A stretch of 38,094 bases of DNA from a virus (IMGVR_UViG_3300027733_000109:1-38094), one strand, 5' to 3'. Shown: positions 8,328 to 17,146, counted from the first letter of the stretch. Made by a program: numbers and translations. Notes: generated from the letters alone by a model not told the origin.

Positions 8328-9524
8328 TCACTGAAAGGTGAGATTTTGTACGGCTATTTCTCCCACGTAATCGGCAGCATTACCGAAAGAACTTGCGGTG
8401 TTGGTTAATTCAATGTACCCGTAACGTGTCATAAATGATACGACTGGTTCGAATGTTGATGGATCTAGAACAACACCACTGCTCATCAATGGAATGTATG
8501 GGCAATAGAATGCGGCTGCATCAGTCTCTGAAGAACCTTTATAACCAACCAATACTGGAATAGTATCTGCGGCATAAGAGTCAACGAACACACGCATAGC
8601 GCCGTTCAATGTACCAACGAACTTAGTGTTAGTTGGAGCTTCGAATGTACCTTCTGTAGTACGAGCAAAAGCACTAGTAGTTGCAGACTGTAGAACAGTT
8701 AGTGCAGCACTAGAAACAACAGCCCAGTTACCAGCACCACGACGTGTGCGTTGTGCGATCAAGTTAGCAACACGATTGATAAGAACAGCTAGTGCAGCGT
8801 GTTCGTCACCAACGTAAGTAGCTGTACCAGATACAGTAGCTTGGTTGTATGTATACTCTGTACTTGCTAGAGTACGCAATGACAAGAGAATCTCTTGGTC
8901 GATCTCAGCAGTAATTTCTTGTGCTAGAGCGGCCATGATTTCTGCCTCAACGTCAATACCATGTTGGCTTTGAGCGTCTTGAGCAGCTTCGAATGTCCAG
9001 CGAGCTTGTAACTTACGTGATTTAGCTTCAACAGCTTGACGTAGAATTTGAACGCTGATTTGCTTACCACCGTTGCCTTCAAGGGCAGCAGTATCGTTAG
9101 CAGTATAATAGCTAGATGTTGTTGCATCACTCTTGCTACGTGAGTAAGCTTGAGCAATCAAGAATGGACTCAATGCCTCTTGACCAGCTGTAACGCTAGT
9201 TTGAGCGGCACTATTGTCTGTTAATGACTGAGCATAACGTACACGTAGTGTGTGAATTTGACCAACTGGTCCTGTCATTGGCTGAACGCCTACCAATTCG
9301 TTAGCGATAACGGTTGGCATGACACGACGAATAACTGGAAGAATCACACGGTTTAGTGTAGCGATATTACCAGATGTTGTAGTACCGGCTGAAGATTCAG
9401 CTAGTAACTGTTTTTTGGTGTTTTCTAAAATAACACCCATTGTTGAACGGCGAGTTCCTTTTAAGCCTTCTAACAGAGCTTCTTTGGTCTCGTCCCAACG
9501 GCTTTCTAAGAGTACTTTTGACAT
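8328..9524 (-). CDS. gp23: Major capsid protein (gp23-like)
   Basis: 398 aa, HK97-fold capsid subunit of the T4 type; it assembles the head shell on the gp22 core. It begins MSKVLLESRWDETKEALLEG. Residues 40-43 (LLAE) match the (L/I)xE rule of the gp21 protease, so the mature protein probably starts after Glu43; ILE at 32-34 is a second match. The C-terminal part (TRYGYIELTNTASSFGNAADYVGEIAVQNL) is typical of marine T4-like capsid proteins. T4 gp23 is 521 aa, so this version is short and probably lacks the inserted domain. Ribosome site TTAGGAGAA. It is the last gene of the 21-22-23 block, as in T4, and is followed by a strong terminator. Confidence 0.93.
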   Translation of the reverse strand: MSKVLLESRWDETKEALLEGLKGTRRSTMGVILENTKKQLLAESSAGTTTSGNIATLNRVILPVIRRVMPTVIANELVGVQPMTGPVGQIHTLRVRYAQSLTDNSAAQTSVTAGQEALSPFLIAQAYSRSKSDATTSSYYTANDTAALEGNGGKQISVQILRQAVEAKSRKLQARWTFEAAQDAQSQHGIDVEAEIMAALAQEITAEIDQEILLSLRTLASTEYTYNQATVSGTATYVGDEHAALAVLINRVANLIAQRTRRGAGNWAVVSSAALTVLQSATTSAFARTTEGTFEAPTNTKFVGTLNGAMRVFVDSYAADTIPVLVGYKGSSETDAAAFYCPYIPLMSSGVVLDPSTFEPVVSFMTRYGYIELTNTASSFGNAADYVGEIAVQNLTFQ

Positions 9525-9552
9525 TTTTAATTTCTCCTAATGATGTCTTTTT

Positions 9553-10653
9553 TTAAAGCCCTGCCAGACGCTTGATATCGATAACGTTATCACGTTGTTC
9601 CATATCAACTTCTTGTTTGGCAGCTTTATCCCCAGTTGCTTCTACGATAACTGATTCTGTTAATTTAGCTTTTTGTGCTGGTTTAACATTACCGTTATTG
9701 AGAACTGCTGGAAGATACTTATCGAAAGCGGCTTGTAGACGTGGTGTCTGGACGCTTTCTAGTAAGTTCTGCATTACTGATGCCTTTTCTTCGTTCAATG
9801 TAGCGAGTAATTCGCTCATTGTTTTTTCACGTAGATTAGACTCTTTAATAATACGAACTTCACGTTCTTTTGATTCAATCAACTTCTTAGCGTTGCTGAT
9901 TGTATTGATGGATTCGGCTAGTTTCTTATCTTTTTCTTCTAGCTGAGTCATTAGTTTGCGAGTTTCTGCTTTCTCACTTAAGTGAGTGACACTGAATTCA
10001 CTTGCAAAACTTTCAAAGATACGACGACCAAAACTGTTCTCACGAGCAATTTTGATATCTTCTTTCAATTGACCTAATTCACCTTTGAGTTGGCTAGCGA
10101 CAACCGTAGTCAATCTCTTAGCAGATTCAGCAACAAAACGTGCCTTCAATGCTTCTAATTGTTTACGACCTTCAGCAACTAACTTAACCTTAGCTTCTAC
10201 TACAGCCTGTTTGTCTTGTGTGAATTCTTTAATTTCACGTGCTAAAGCATGAACAATAAATTGTTCTAACTTTTGCTGACTTTCCATTTGTAGTTTACGC
10301 TCACTACGTAGTTCTTTGATTTCTTCAGCTAGTTTAGTAACCATAAAATCATTGAATTTTGTAGCTGATTCACGCAATTTTTGTTGCGCTATCACACGGT
10401 CTTCGTTCATTGCTTGACGTTCAGTTTGAAATTCTTCAATTTCATTCTGTAGTCCTTCACTGACCATTTTATCAAGGGCTTCTACCATCACGTATCTGTC
10501 ATGTTCATAACGTTGTGCGAATTCTTCTCTTAATTCTGCACGTACTTGCTCACGAGCCTCATTCAACTTAGATTCCCATGCCTCATTTATAGCGACACCT
10601 GTTTCTTCGTTGATTAATCCACTCTCAAGTAATGGTTTGATAGCATCTAACAT
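9553..10653 (-). CDS. gp22: Prohead scaffolding core protein (gp22-like)
   Basis: 366 aa, almost entirely charged helical sequence rich in Glu, Lys, Gln and Ala, consistent with long coiled coils. It starts MLDAIKPLLESGLINEETG and ends DNVIDIKRLAGL. In T4, gp22 forms the inner core on which gp23 assembles and is then degraded by gp21. Position between gp21 and gp23 fits exactly. It follows the gp21 stop by 2 bp, with an AGGGGATT ribosome site overlapping the gp21 end, so the two are translationally coupled. It is longer than T4 gp22 (269 aa). Confidence 0.9.
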   Translation of the reverse strand: MLDAIKPLLESGLINEETGVAINEAWESKLNEAREQVRAELREEFAQRYEHDRYVMVEALDKMVSEGLQNEIEEFQTERQAMNEDRVIAQQKLRESATKFNDFMVTKLAEEIKELRSERKLQMESQQKLEQFIVHALAREIKEFTQDKQAVVEAKVKLVAEGRKQLEALKARFVAESAKRLTTVVASQLKGELGQLKEDIKIARENSFGRRIFESFASEFSVTHLSEKAETRKLMTQLEEKDKKLAESINTISNAKKLIESKEREVRIIKESNLREKTMSELLATLNEEKASVMQNLLESVQTPRLQAAFDKYLPAVLNNGNVKPAQKAKLTESVIVEATGDKAAKQEVDMEQRDNVIDIKRLAGL

Positions 10654-10655
10654 GC

Positions 10656-11300
10656 TTAATCCCCTTTGTTAATTTTGAGATCCTTGATAAGACGAACCAC
10701 TTCATCTTTCAGGTATCTCTGTACCTTCTTGTCGCCCTGCGCATCTTTTGCTAGATCCAACATTCTATGACCATGCTTCATATTCATCATGCCTTCATAG
10801 ATTGCTTTAGGATAAGCATTGGGTGCACTAGGTTGTGCGACAATATCCACAGTGACTATTTCAAAGTCACTAACTTTGCCGTCTAAGTCATTCACGTTAC
10901 CGCTACCACGACTTGAAACGCCGAGTTTCACACCACTCTCCAACATTGTAGACACTAATTGTCCCATTGGAGTTGGTAATATTTTTAATTTACCAAAACC
11001 ATTAGCTCCGTCCATCCACATACTTGTTATCATATGTGATACACGGTCTAAATTAATCTTTAAATCATCTGGGTGATCTACTTCACCTAAGACTGAATAG
11101 CCTTCTGTAATTTGTCTGTTAAGAGTTTCAACAGCACTTTCAATTTCAGAAACGGGGTAGACACGCTCATTAGCGTTCTTTACCCCACCCTGAATGAAGA
11201 TACCTTTCATATAAAGGCTCTTCAAAGCACCTTCACCCGAGCTTTCAACCACCATACTGGCACGGTCGAAAGTCAGATGCTCTTTGAGATACAAAGCCAT
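10656..11300 (-). CDS. gp21: Prohead maturation protease (gp21-like)
   Basis: 214 aa serine protease of the herpes-assemblin-like fold used by T4 to cut head proteins after (L/I)xE. The expected catalytic motifs are present: His76 in LGEVDHPDD and Ser129/130 in LGVSSRGSG, followed by DFEIVTVDIVAQPSAPNAYP, the conserved strand and loop of this family. The N-terminal NANERVYP is also typical. Ribosome site AAGGAA; the gene lies 14 bp after the acidic core protein and 2 bp before gp22. Length matches T4 gp21 (212 aa). Confidence 0.93.
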   Translation of the reverse strand: MALYLKEHLTFDRASMVVESSGEGALKSLYMKGIFIQGGVKNANERVYPVSEIESAVETLNRQITEGYSVLGEVDHPDDLKINLDRVSHMITSMWMDGANGFGKLKILPTPMGQLVSTMLESGVKLGVSSRGSGNVNDLDGKVSDFEIVTVDIVAQPSAPNAYPKAIYEGMMNMKHGHRMLDLAKDAQGDKKVQRYLKDEVVRLIKDLKINKGD

Positions 11301-11314
11301 TGCTCTCAGATTCC

Positions 11315-12145
11315 TTAAATTCTTCTCTTAGCAGGAGTTCTACGTGACTCTGCTACTGGGCTACGAACTTTACCTGCTTCGTCTTTAGTGACTGGCTTAG
11401 GTGCGGCTGTTAAGTCTGCATTGTTTTGAGCTGGACTATTCTTAAATGATCCTGCACCTTTAACACTTGTCTCGCCTTTAGCATAAGCATTGCTTGGTCC
11501 TTTTGGTCCTGTTGGAACTGTTTCACTAGCACCACTGAACTTAACTGGTCTAGAATCCATTCCAGCTTGACCGCTGTTTGCATCAACTGTGCTCTTATTT
11601 TGAACACCGTTATCACCATGAGTTACAGAAACTTTCTTTAGTGTGATAGCTTCCATCATAGGATCTTCATCATCACGGTCTTGTTCCATGTCTTTTGTGA
11701 ATTCTTCACCATCTTCTTCTGCTTCATCATCAAACTCAGCATCAGATTCGTCATCACCCATGTCGTCACCGCCCATGATTTCTTCAAACTCAGCCATTAA
11801 CTGGTCTAATTTATCTTCTAGGTCAACAACACGGTCTTCTAAACCTTCTTCGCCACCTTCTTCATCGTCCATATCAATGTCAACAGTTTCTTCACCGTCA
11901 TCATCCATATCAGCGATATCAAATTCTTCATCTTCTGACATACCAGATTCTTCAACACCAATTTCGTCTAGTAAATCTTGTACTGGGCCAGATGGGTTAT
12001 TGCTCATCATTTGATCTTCGTCCATCATGTTCTCATAGATTTCGCGGCTTTTCTCAACTACGATATCGTGAAATAATGCACGGGCTTGTTCTTCGTTCTC
12101 ATTAATAATCAAATCAATAAGTTGTTCAAATTTTTTATTATCCAT
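11315..12145 (-). CDS. Acidic prohead core protein (gp67/68-like)
   Basis: 276 aa. The N-terminus (NEEQARALFHDIVVEKSREI) is the conserved part of the prohead core protein that sits between portal and protease genes in marine T4-like phages. Residues about 55-165 are an extremely Asp/Glu-rich stretch (DEEFDIADMDDDGEETVDID and similar) with a short helix DLEDKLDQLMAEFEEIM. The C-terminal 100 residues are Ser/Thr/Gly/Lys-rich and end basic (RRTPAKRRI). In T4, gp67 and gp68 fill this slot and help set head shape; both are cut by gp21. Position supports that role. Late box ACTAAATA and ribosome site TTAGGAGAA precede it. Confidence 0.8.
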   Translation of the reverse strand: MDNKKFEQLIDLIINENEEQARALFHDIVVEKSREIYENMMDEDQMMSNNPSGPVQDLLDEIGVEESGMSEDEEFDIADMDDDGEETVDIDMDDEEGGEEGLEDRVVDLEDKLDQLMAEFEEIMGGDDMGDDESDAEFDDEAEEDGEEFTKDMEQDRDDEDPMMEAITLKKVSVTHGDNGVQNKSTVDANSGQAGMDSRPVKFSGASETVPTGPKGPSNAYAKGETSVKGAGSFKNSPAQNNADLTAAPKPVTKDEAGKVRSPVAESRRTPAKRRI

Positions 12146-12179
12146 TGAATGTTCTCCTAAGTAAATGGCTTTGTAGAAT

Positions 12180-12187
12180 TATTTAGT
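12180..12187 (-). promoter_or_regulatory. Late promoter box ACTAAATA of the head operon
   Basis: Minus-strand ACTAAATA lies 34 nt upstream of the ATG at 12145, just after the hairpin at 12196-12236. It would drive the core protein, gp21, gp22 and gp23. Confidence 0.65.
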
Positions 12188-12195
12188 GTGTATAT

Positions 12196-12236
12196 GGCAA
12201 AACAGCACAATAAGTGCTGTTTTTTTACGTTTTTGC
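12196..12236. terminator. Hairpin terminator between the small basic gene and the head operon
   Basis: Stem AACAGCAC/GTGCTGTT with a 5-nt loop (12201-12221). On the plus strand a T-run follows; on the minus strand, the direction of all local genes, only four T follow the stem. The outer GGCAAAA and TTTTTGCC can also pair. Probably a bidirectional terminator. Confidence 0.65.
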
Positions 12237-12268
12237 CTAGAATAAGCAATTTTTATAAGTTTATTAAC

Positions 12269-12493
12269 TTATAGTTGAGGTTGATCAGGTTTTGGCTGAC
12301 TATATTGTGCGTTAATCTTTTTAAGATAGTTTGCCTTTTCGTAATTTCTAACATCATTCATCTTACGTAATTTACGAATTTGACGTAATGTTAATTTAGT
12401 TTTACGACTTTCACGCCATTGTGGTCTGCTGTTATCAGACTCAACATCTTGATAACCCTCAATAGCAGGAGTAAACATTTCAAACAATTTCAT
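12269..12493 (-). CDS. Small basic conserved protein of the portal region
   Basis: 74 aa starting MKLFEMFTPAIEGYQD. The middle (RESRKTKLTLRQIRKLRKMN) is very basic and helical and resembles a small conserved protein seen beside the portal gene in marine T4-like phages; its function is not known to me. I chose the ATG at 12493 because a GATAAATA box ends 5 nt before it; a longer frame reaching back to 12568 would overlap the portal gene and has no promoter or ribosome site. A short hairpin (12254-12273) covers the stop codon. Position suggests a role in prohead assembly or DNA/RNA binding. Confidence 0.7.
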   Translation of the reverse strand: MKLFEMFTPAIEGYQDVESDNSRPQWRESRKTKLTLRQIRKLRKMNDVRNYEKANYLKKINAQYSQPKPDQPQL

Positions 12494-12498
12494 AAATC

Positions 12499-12506
12499 TA
12501 TTTATC
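12499..12506 (-). promoter_or_regulatory. Late promoter box GATAAATA before the small basic gene
   Basis: Minus-strand GATAAATA, immediately after the portal stop codon, with a 5-nt gap (GATTT) to the ATG at 12493. No ribosome site is possible, so a leaderless mRNA is predicted. Confidence 0.65.
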
Positions 12507-14297
12507 TTAAATCTGGCCAGGTGCACCGCCTGGTGTATTGCCTGCCATGCCAGTAGCGTCATTACCAACTGGGCCGGCTACTTCCATACCATCTAATCCA
12601 CCTTCTGGTTCAGGAGCATTCATATCTTCGCCGGTCTGTGTATCACTTTCAATATCACCCACTGATACACCAATACTACGTAAATCATTACCTTGTGGCT
12701 CAATCTCAATCTCTTTATCATTTTCTTCACGCCACATTTTTTCGTTTTTACTGATTTCTTCTTCAGTTAATCCTAAGAATCGTTCCATAGCAAAACGCTT
12801 ACTTATGTATGGATACTGTTCAATGGCAGTAAATGAACCAATACGTGCTGTATCTAATTCACTTTGACGATACGCCGCAAAGTTTTGTGGTGGATTAAAC
12901 TGTAATTGAAATAAACCACTATCAATATTCAGTCCTCTCCAACGTAAGAATAATTTAAATTCTTCATCTAATTTTTGGCTAATATACTTTTGTAGTCGTT
13001 CACAATATTGGTTAAAACGGAACTCTTGTATCATCGCTGTACCAACTCGTCCATCACTCATTGGAGTAGGATTATCGTCTGGTCCAGTTGGAAGATAGCT
13101 ACTTGGCACACGTAAACCACGTGCTAATCTGTTGTTAAAGTAACGCAAGTCATCAATTTCACCCAAATTCTGTCCACCGGGTAACACTTCAACACTTGAT
13201 CCTCTTCCGTCAGCAGTAACTGGGAAGAAGTAATCTTCATTCATACTTAATGGGTTATAGCTAGCATCAACTACACTACCACCACCATGTGTACTTGGAA
13301 TACGTCTTTGATGAATCTCATTCTTAATACGCTCAACAAAAGCCATAGCCAAATGACTTGGCATATTACCAACGTCAATCTTAAACATTCTACGTTCCGG
13401 AGCACGTTGTACACGATAGATAAGAACCGCATCTTCTAGTAATTCTTTTTGTTTATATACCTTAAAGACATTCTCTAAAATACTTTGACCAAAGGGCCAG
13501 AAGCGGTCTAATCCTTCTGTCAAGCTTAGATGGACAACGTGTTTAGCATCGATGGCTGCTTCACTTTGTCCTAATGTAAAACGACTACCCGATGTGTTGT
13601 AGGGCATTGCTGGGACTGTATAGCCACCACCTGCTCCACCTCCACCTGTACCGCCCATACCAGTTGCTGGATTAGCGGCAAAGTCTGTATTAGTTTTAGT
13701 AGCTACCGACAAGTTCTGTAAGTTAATGTTAATATCTTTAATAACATATTGCTCAGGCTTTTTACCTTCGCTTTCGTTAACAATAACTTTAATAACTTTA
13801 GTCATATCTACCCAATATAACTTAAAGTTTTCCGGGTCACGTACAAATACCTGATCACCAAACTTAATTGTATTACGGAAGATTTTAAATGTTCTAGTTT
13901 CAAATTCGTTTAATTTACACCATTGTTGTAATTGAGTTTTTAGTAATTCAACTTCATGTTGTGTTGGTTCATCTTTGAAATCCAAGTCAAAGGGAGTTTT
14001 ATTATGTTCATTTGTTTGTGTACTGAATTCTGATATAATGTCTAAACAAGCATTAATTTCAGCATCAACATCCATCATTTCATATTGGTTATAGCGTTCA
14101 ATACGATTTGGGTGACCTGTATATACTTCTGGTAGACGGCTACGATAGTTTTTATAGCCCATTTCAGCGTTATTATAACCACCGGTATCACTACCGTTTT
14201 GTCCTGGACTACCGTTCCAAGCACCGGTATTATTATTGAATCCAGAGATGGGACTGGACATTCCAGATTTGTTAGAGAAGCGTTTTTTGTAGGTCAT
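12507..14297 (-). CDS. gp20: Portal protein (gp20-like)
   Basis: 596 aa. It forms the dodecameric portal at the head vertex through which DNA is packed and to which the tail joins; it also starts prohead assembly. Conserved T4-portal blocks: YEMMDVDAEINACLDIISEF, FWPFGQSILENVFKVYKQKE, LLEDAVLIYRVQRAPERRMF, VGNMPSHLAMAFVERIKNEI, SMNEDYFFPVTADGRGSSVE and LRYFNNRLARGLRVPSSYL. A Gly-rich insert (about residues 215-235) is unusual, as is the Gly/Pro/Asp-rich C-terminal tail. T4 gp20 is 524 aa. Late box ACTAAATA lies 18 nt upstream, overlapping the end of the intergenic gap to the tape-measure gene. Confidence 0.95.
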   Translation of the reverse strand: MTYKKRFSNKSGMSSPISGFNNNTGAWNGSPGQNGSDTGGYNNAEMGYKNYRSRLPEVYTGHPNRIERYNQYEMMDVDAEINACLDIISEFSTQTNEHNKTPFDLDFKDEPTQHEVELLKTQLQQWCKLNEFETRTFKIFRNTIKFGDQVFVRDPENFKLYWVDMTKVIKVIVNESEGKKPEQYVIKDININLQNLSVATKTNTDFAANPATGMGGTGGGGAGGGYTVPAMPYNTSGSRFTLGQSEAAIDAKHVVHLSLTEGLDRFWPFGQSILENVFKVYKQKELLEDAVLIYRVQRAPERRMFKIDVGNMPSHLAMAFVERIKNEIHQRRIPSTHGGGSVVDASYNPLSMNEDYFFPVTADGRGSSVEVLPGGQNLGEIDDLRYFNNRLARGLRVPSSYLPTGPDDNPTPMSDGRVGTAMIQEFRFNQYCERLQKYISQKLDEEFKLFLRWRGLNIDSGLFQLQFNPPQNFAAYRQSELDTARIGSFTAIEQYPYISKRFAMERFLGLTEEEISKNEKMWREENDKEIEIEPQGNDLRSIGVSVGDIESDTQTGEDMNAPEPEGGLDGMEVAGPVGNDATGMAGNTPGGAPGQI

Positions 14298-14315
14298 AGT
14301 AGATATTTTATCTAG

Positions 14316-14323
14316 TATTTAGT
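14316..14323 (-). promoter_or_regulatory. Late promoter box ACTAAATA of the portal gene
   Basis: Minus-strand ACTAAATA lies immediately downstream of the tape-measure stop codon and 18 nt upstream of the portal ATG. A similar AT-rich element (GATAAAATA) lies just 3' of it. Confidence 0.6.
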
Positions 14324-14324
14324 G

Positions 14325-17081
14325 TTAAACCATTGAATTGTTTAATAATCTAGATTGAATTTCTGTGCTTCGTTCCATGACATTTATCATTTGATCAAAT
14401 TTATCTGACATAATGCTATGTAAAGATTTTAATGTATTAACCGATTCATTAACAGCTGTGGGCATTGTGGTTGTGGATGTTGCACCTGCTATACTACTTT
14501 TAGTGACCGAGTTTAGGGCAGTTTTATATGCCTCAAACTCTGCTTTAGGCATAGCAATTTCTTCACCGTGCATCATAACAGGATATCCAGACTCCGGGCC
14601 GTCAAATGCTCCACCAAATCTAGCTTTTTCAATATGAGGAGGATCATCGGCTAATCGTTTAAAACCATAAGCCGCTAGTAATCCTGCTTTATCTAATGCT
14701 TCTACATCACTCCTATTTAAATCTAAAGCCTTACCAACTTCATGTTTACTTGTACCGGGGTACGCTACTGGATTACCATTAGGAAGGAACCCCGGTGTTT
14801 TATTTGCAACTGTTCTATTCCATAAGTCTTGTTGATCTTCCGGGGTTCTGCCTGCGCCGGTTATAGTAACTGATCTTTTGGTAATACGACCAAAATCAGC
14901 AATCATCTTTAAAAACATGTCTTGTGTATCACCAGTTAACATATCAAATTTTTCTTTATTACCGTAACGGTCACCTTGAAACTTAATAAAGTTAAACGGA
15001 TCAACAGTTGATGGACCGCCTGATGGACCATCTGATGGTATTGGGGTTGGGGTTGGGGTTGGTTGGTTCTTTGATTTTTGGGCTTCTGAGGCAGCTTTAC
15101 GTGCTTGTTGTGCTTCTCTAAGTTTAGAACTATCTTCTATCTTTCTAGCTTGCTCAACTCTAGACTTAGCTTGTTCAACATCTTCTTTTGCGTCTTTAGC
15201 TTCTTGACTACCGGGTTTAGCATTTTTAAGTCGAGCTTCCGCCTCTTTTTGTGTTTCCTCTGCTGTTTTTGTTTGTTGTCCGGCTACTGTACTATTTGGT
15301 AAATTTTGTGCATTTTTTAATTTTAATATTCTTTTAATTTCTTCAATTGCTTTATTTACGCCGGCTGTAAAATTTGCTACTGCGTCTGCCGCATGCGGTA
15401 ATAATGCGTTAGCTAACTGTAGTGCCGAATTAGCTAATGTATCCATTTCTTTTGACGCTTTTGCTACATCTTTTGATAATGGATCTATGCCTGTTGCTTT
15501 ACCTTCTGCATCTTTCTGTATTTGAGCTTCTTGCAGTTTTTGTGCATCTACCATAGACCTGCCACCAAATTTATTTTCCACGTCTTTTGTAAATGCACGG
15601 GACATGATGCCTTCTCCAGGATTTACAAATAATGCTGTTTTACCAAGCTTGTCGTTATAGTCTTTAGCATTTCTGGCCAGCATCTGATTTCCTTCAGTAA
15701 ACAGTCTAGGTAAATCTTCTTTACTAGCTGTCTTTAAAGTCTGAAGAAATAATCTCAATTCGGGAAATGCCATATCTGTTTGACCGGCAGCGTCTGAAGT
15801 AATAGCACCCGATGCTAAATCTTTTGCACCACGGTAGGCTGTTGGATCCATTTTTTCAAACTGTCCTATAAATGCAGTAATCATCTTTTCATTTGCTTCG
15901 TCTACTCCCTCCATAGCCGCTCTATATCTACTATCATTCAATGCATTGTCACGTTGTTTTTGAAGATCCTCTCTACTTGATCCGGTAGTTTTTGACAATA
16001 AATCTAATTCTTTAATGTATTGAATAGTTCCTTCTGTTAATTGTTTTTGATTCATGTTTCTACCACGACCCAAACGTAGTTCTTGTTCTAAGAAGGCCGC
16101 CATACTTTCACCCATAGCATCAGCATTTAATCCTAATAGTCTTAGCTCTTCCCCTGCCTCTCCTATTGATATATCATTCAATGCATCAGTAAATTTAGTA
16201 ATACCTAATCCTACAGTACCTCCATATGCTGCCAACGTACCTGCATTTTCTTTTACTATTCGTTTAAATCCGTCAAGACTCATACCTGATTGTTCTAGTT
16301 GATTATTAAGTCCGGTCATTCCATTAGAAACTAATGCACCAACACTAGCTAATTCTTGAAATGTTTTGAGACTCCTATCTAACATTTCTAGTGCAAGTTT
16401 ACTAACTTCTATTCCTGTTTTTATTACAGTTTCACTAATACTTCCTAAGGCTTGCCCAACAAATGGAATTAAACTAAATAAACCTTTACTAAGACCTGCC
16501 ATAGCATTTCCAACAACATCTACTATTGGAACTAAAGATGAAAAACTAGTTTCACCTTTTGCCAAACCAGTAGCTACTCCCCATGAGGCTTTACCAATAT
16601 CTTCTGCAGATTTTTTCAAAGCGTCAGAAGATAAATTCTGTCTACGTTTTTCATTTTCAACCTCATAGGCAGCTTTTTTCCTTAAACCTTCTATTGTTTT
16701 TTTCTGAGCCGCATCAAGTTCTATGGTAGTTTTAGCAAGCTTACCATTCATATCAATAACATAACCTAATTGTTGTAATTGTTGTTTATATGCGTTTTCT
16801 TGTTTACTGGCAATTTTCTTTGATGCACCAAATTGTGTTTCTAATTCTTTACTCAGTTTTGCTTCTACTTGAATTCGGTGTTCTTCTATGGTCATCAGTT
16901 TACCGTTAATTCTGGTATAACCGGCAGATTGCTCAATTGATTTTCTTAGGTCCTTTTCTTCTTGTTCTGCTGTTTTTTCAGTAATGACAGACACTTTTTC
17001 CAATTGGCTAGCCACCTTGGCAAACCCTTCGTTCATTGCGGTCATTACTCGCATTAACTCATCAATATTAATATTATCCAT
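14325..17081 (-). CDS. Tape-measure-like tail protein with M15 peptidase domain
   Basis: 918 aa. Residues 1-165 are coiled-coil. Residues 181-220 are hydrophobic (SLVPIVDVVGNAMAGLSKGL, then LFSLIPFVGQALGS), as in tail tape measures. A charged helix and a PTPTPTPIP linker follow (to about 690). Residues about 715-820 are a zinc D,D-peptidase domain of the M15/VanY type: TITGAGRTPEDQQDLW, then SKHEVGKALD with His780 and Asp787, then DPPHIE with His816, the three expected metal ligands. The C-terminal part, FDGPESGYPVMMHGEEIAMP, is a common ending of phage tape measures. Likely role: sets tail length, then cuts wall peptide cross-links during injection. The gene lies between portal and the divergent chaperone gene. 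The peptidase domain is sure; the tape-measure call is likely. Confidence 0.8.
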   Translation of the reverse strand: MDNINIDELMRVMTAMNEGFAKVASQLEKVSVITEKTAEQEEKDLRKSIEQSAGYTRINGKLMTIEEHRIQVEAKLSKELETQFGASKKIASKQENAYKQQLQQLGYVIDMNGKLAKTTIELDAAQKKTIEGLRKKAAYEVENEKRRQNLSSDALKKSAEDIGKASWGVATGLAKGETSFSSLVPIVDVVGNAMAGLSKGLFSLIPFVGQALGSISETVIKTGIEVSKLALEMLDRSLKTFQELASVGALVSNGMTGLNNQLEQSGMSLDGFKRIVKENAGTLAAYGGTVGLGITKFTDALNDISIGEAGEELRLLGLNADAMGESMAAFLEQELRLGRGRNMNQKQLTEGTIQYIKELDLLSKTTGSSREDLQKQRDNALNDSRYRAAMEGVDEANEKMITAFIGQFEKMDPTAYRGAKDLASGAITSDAAGQTDMAFPELRLFLQTLKTASKEDLPRLFTEGNQMLARNAKDYNDKLGKTALFVNPGEGIMSRAFTKDVENKFGGRSMVDAQKLQEAQIQKDAEGKATGIDPLSKDVAKASKEMDTLANSALQLANALLPHAADAVANFTAGVNKAIEEIKRILKLKNAQNLPNSTVAGQQTKTAEETQKEAEARLKNAKPGSQEAKDAKEDVEQAKSRVEQARKIEDSSKLREAQQARKAASEAQKSKNQPTPTPTPIPSDGPSGGPSTVDPFNFIKFQGDRYGNKEKFDMLTGDTQDMFLKMIADFGRITKRSVTITGAGRTPEDQQDLWNRTVANKTPGFLPNGNPVAYPGTSKHEVGKALDLNRSDVEALDKAGLLAAYGFKRLADDPPHIEKARFGGAFDGPESGYPVMMHGEEIAMPKAEFEAYKTALNSVTKSSIAGATSTTTMPTAVNESVNTLKSLHSIMSDKFDQMINVMERSTEIQSRLLNNSMV
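15043..15066 (+). other. G-rich (GGGGTT)3 tract, possible G-quadruplex
   Basis: Three GGGGTT units followed by GGTTGG on the plus strand, which is the template strand of the tape-measure gene; the coding strand specifies the PTPTPTP linker. Five G-runs allow a G-quadruplex, unusual in such an AT-rich genome. Confidence 0.5.
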
Positions 17082-17093
17082 GATTTTTTACCT

Positions 17094-17116
17094 ACTAAAT
17101 ATTAATAGTATTTATG
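17094..17116. promoter_or_regulatory. Overlapping face-to-face late promoters
   Basis: ACTAAATA on the plus strand (17094-17101) points to the chaperone gene; CATAAATA on the minus strand (17109-17116) points to the tape-measure gene. The boxes lie 7 bp apart and face each other, so each predicted start point falls near or inside the other box. Two polymerases could not occupy both at once. Confidence 0.65.
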
Positions 17117-17146
17117 ATTACAAAAAACACATATTTGGAGAAAAAA

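Noticed and set aside
11643-12014. Ser-rich plus-strand frame
   Set aside because: Antisense of the Asp/Glu-rich stretch of the prohead core protein (GAC/GAA codons read as Ser on the other strand).
12494-12568. Longer version of the small basic gene starting inside the portal gene
   Set aside because: The extra residues have no ribosome site and would precede the late box that sits 5 nt before the internal ATG.
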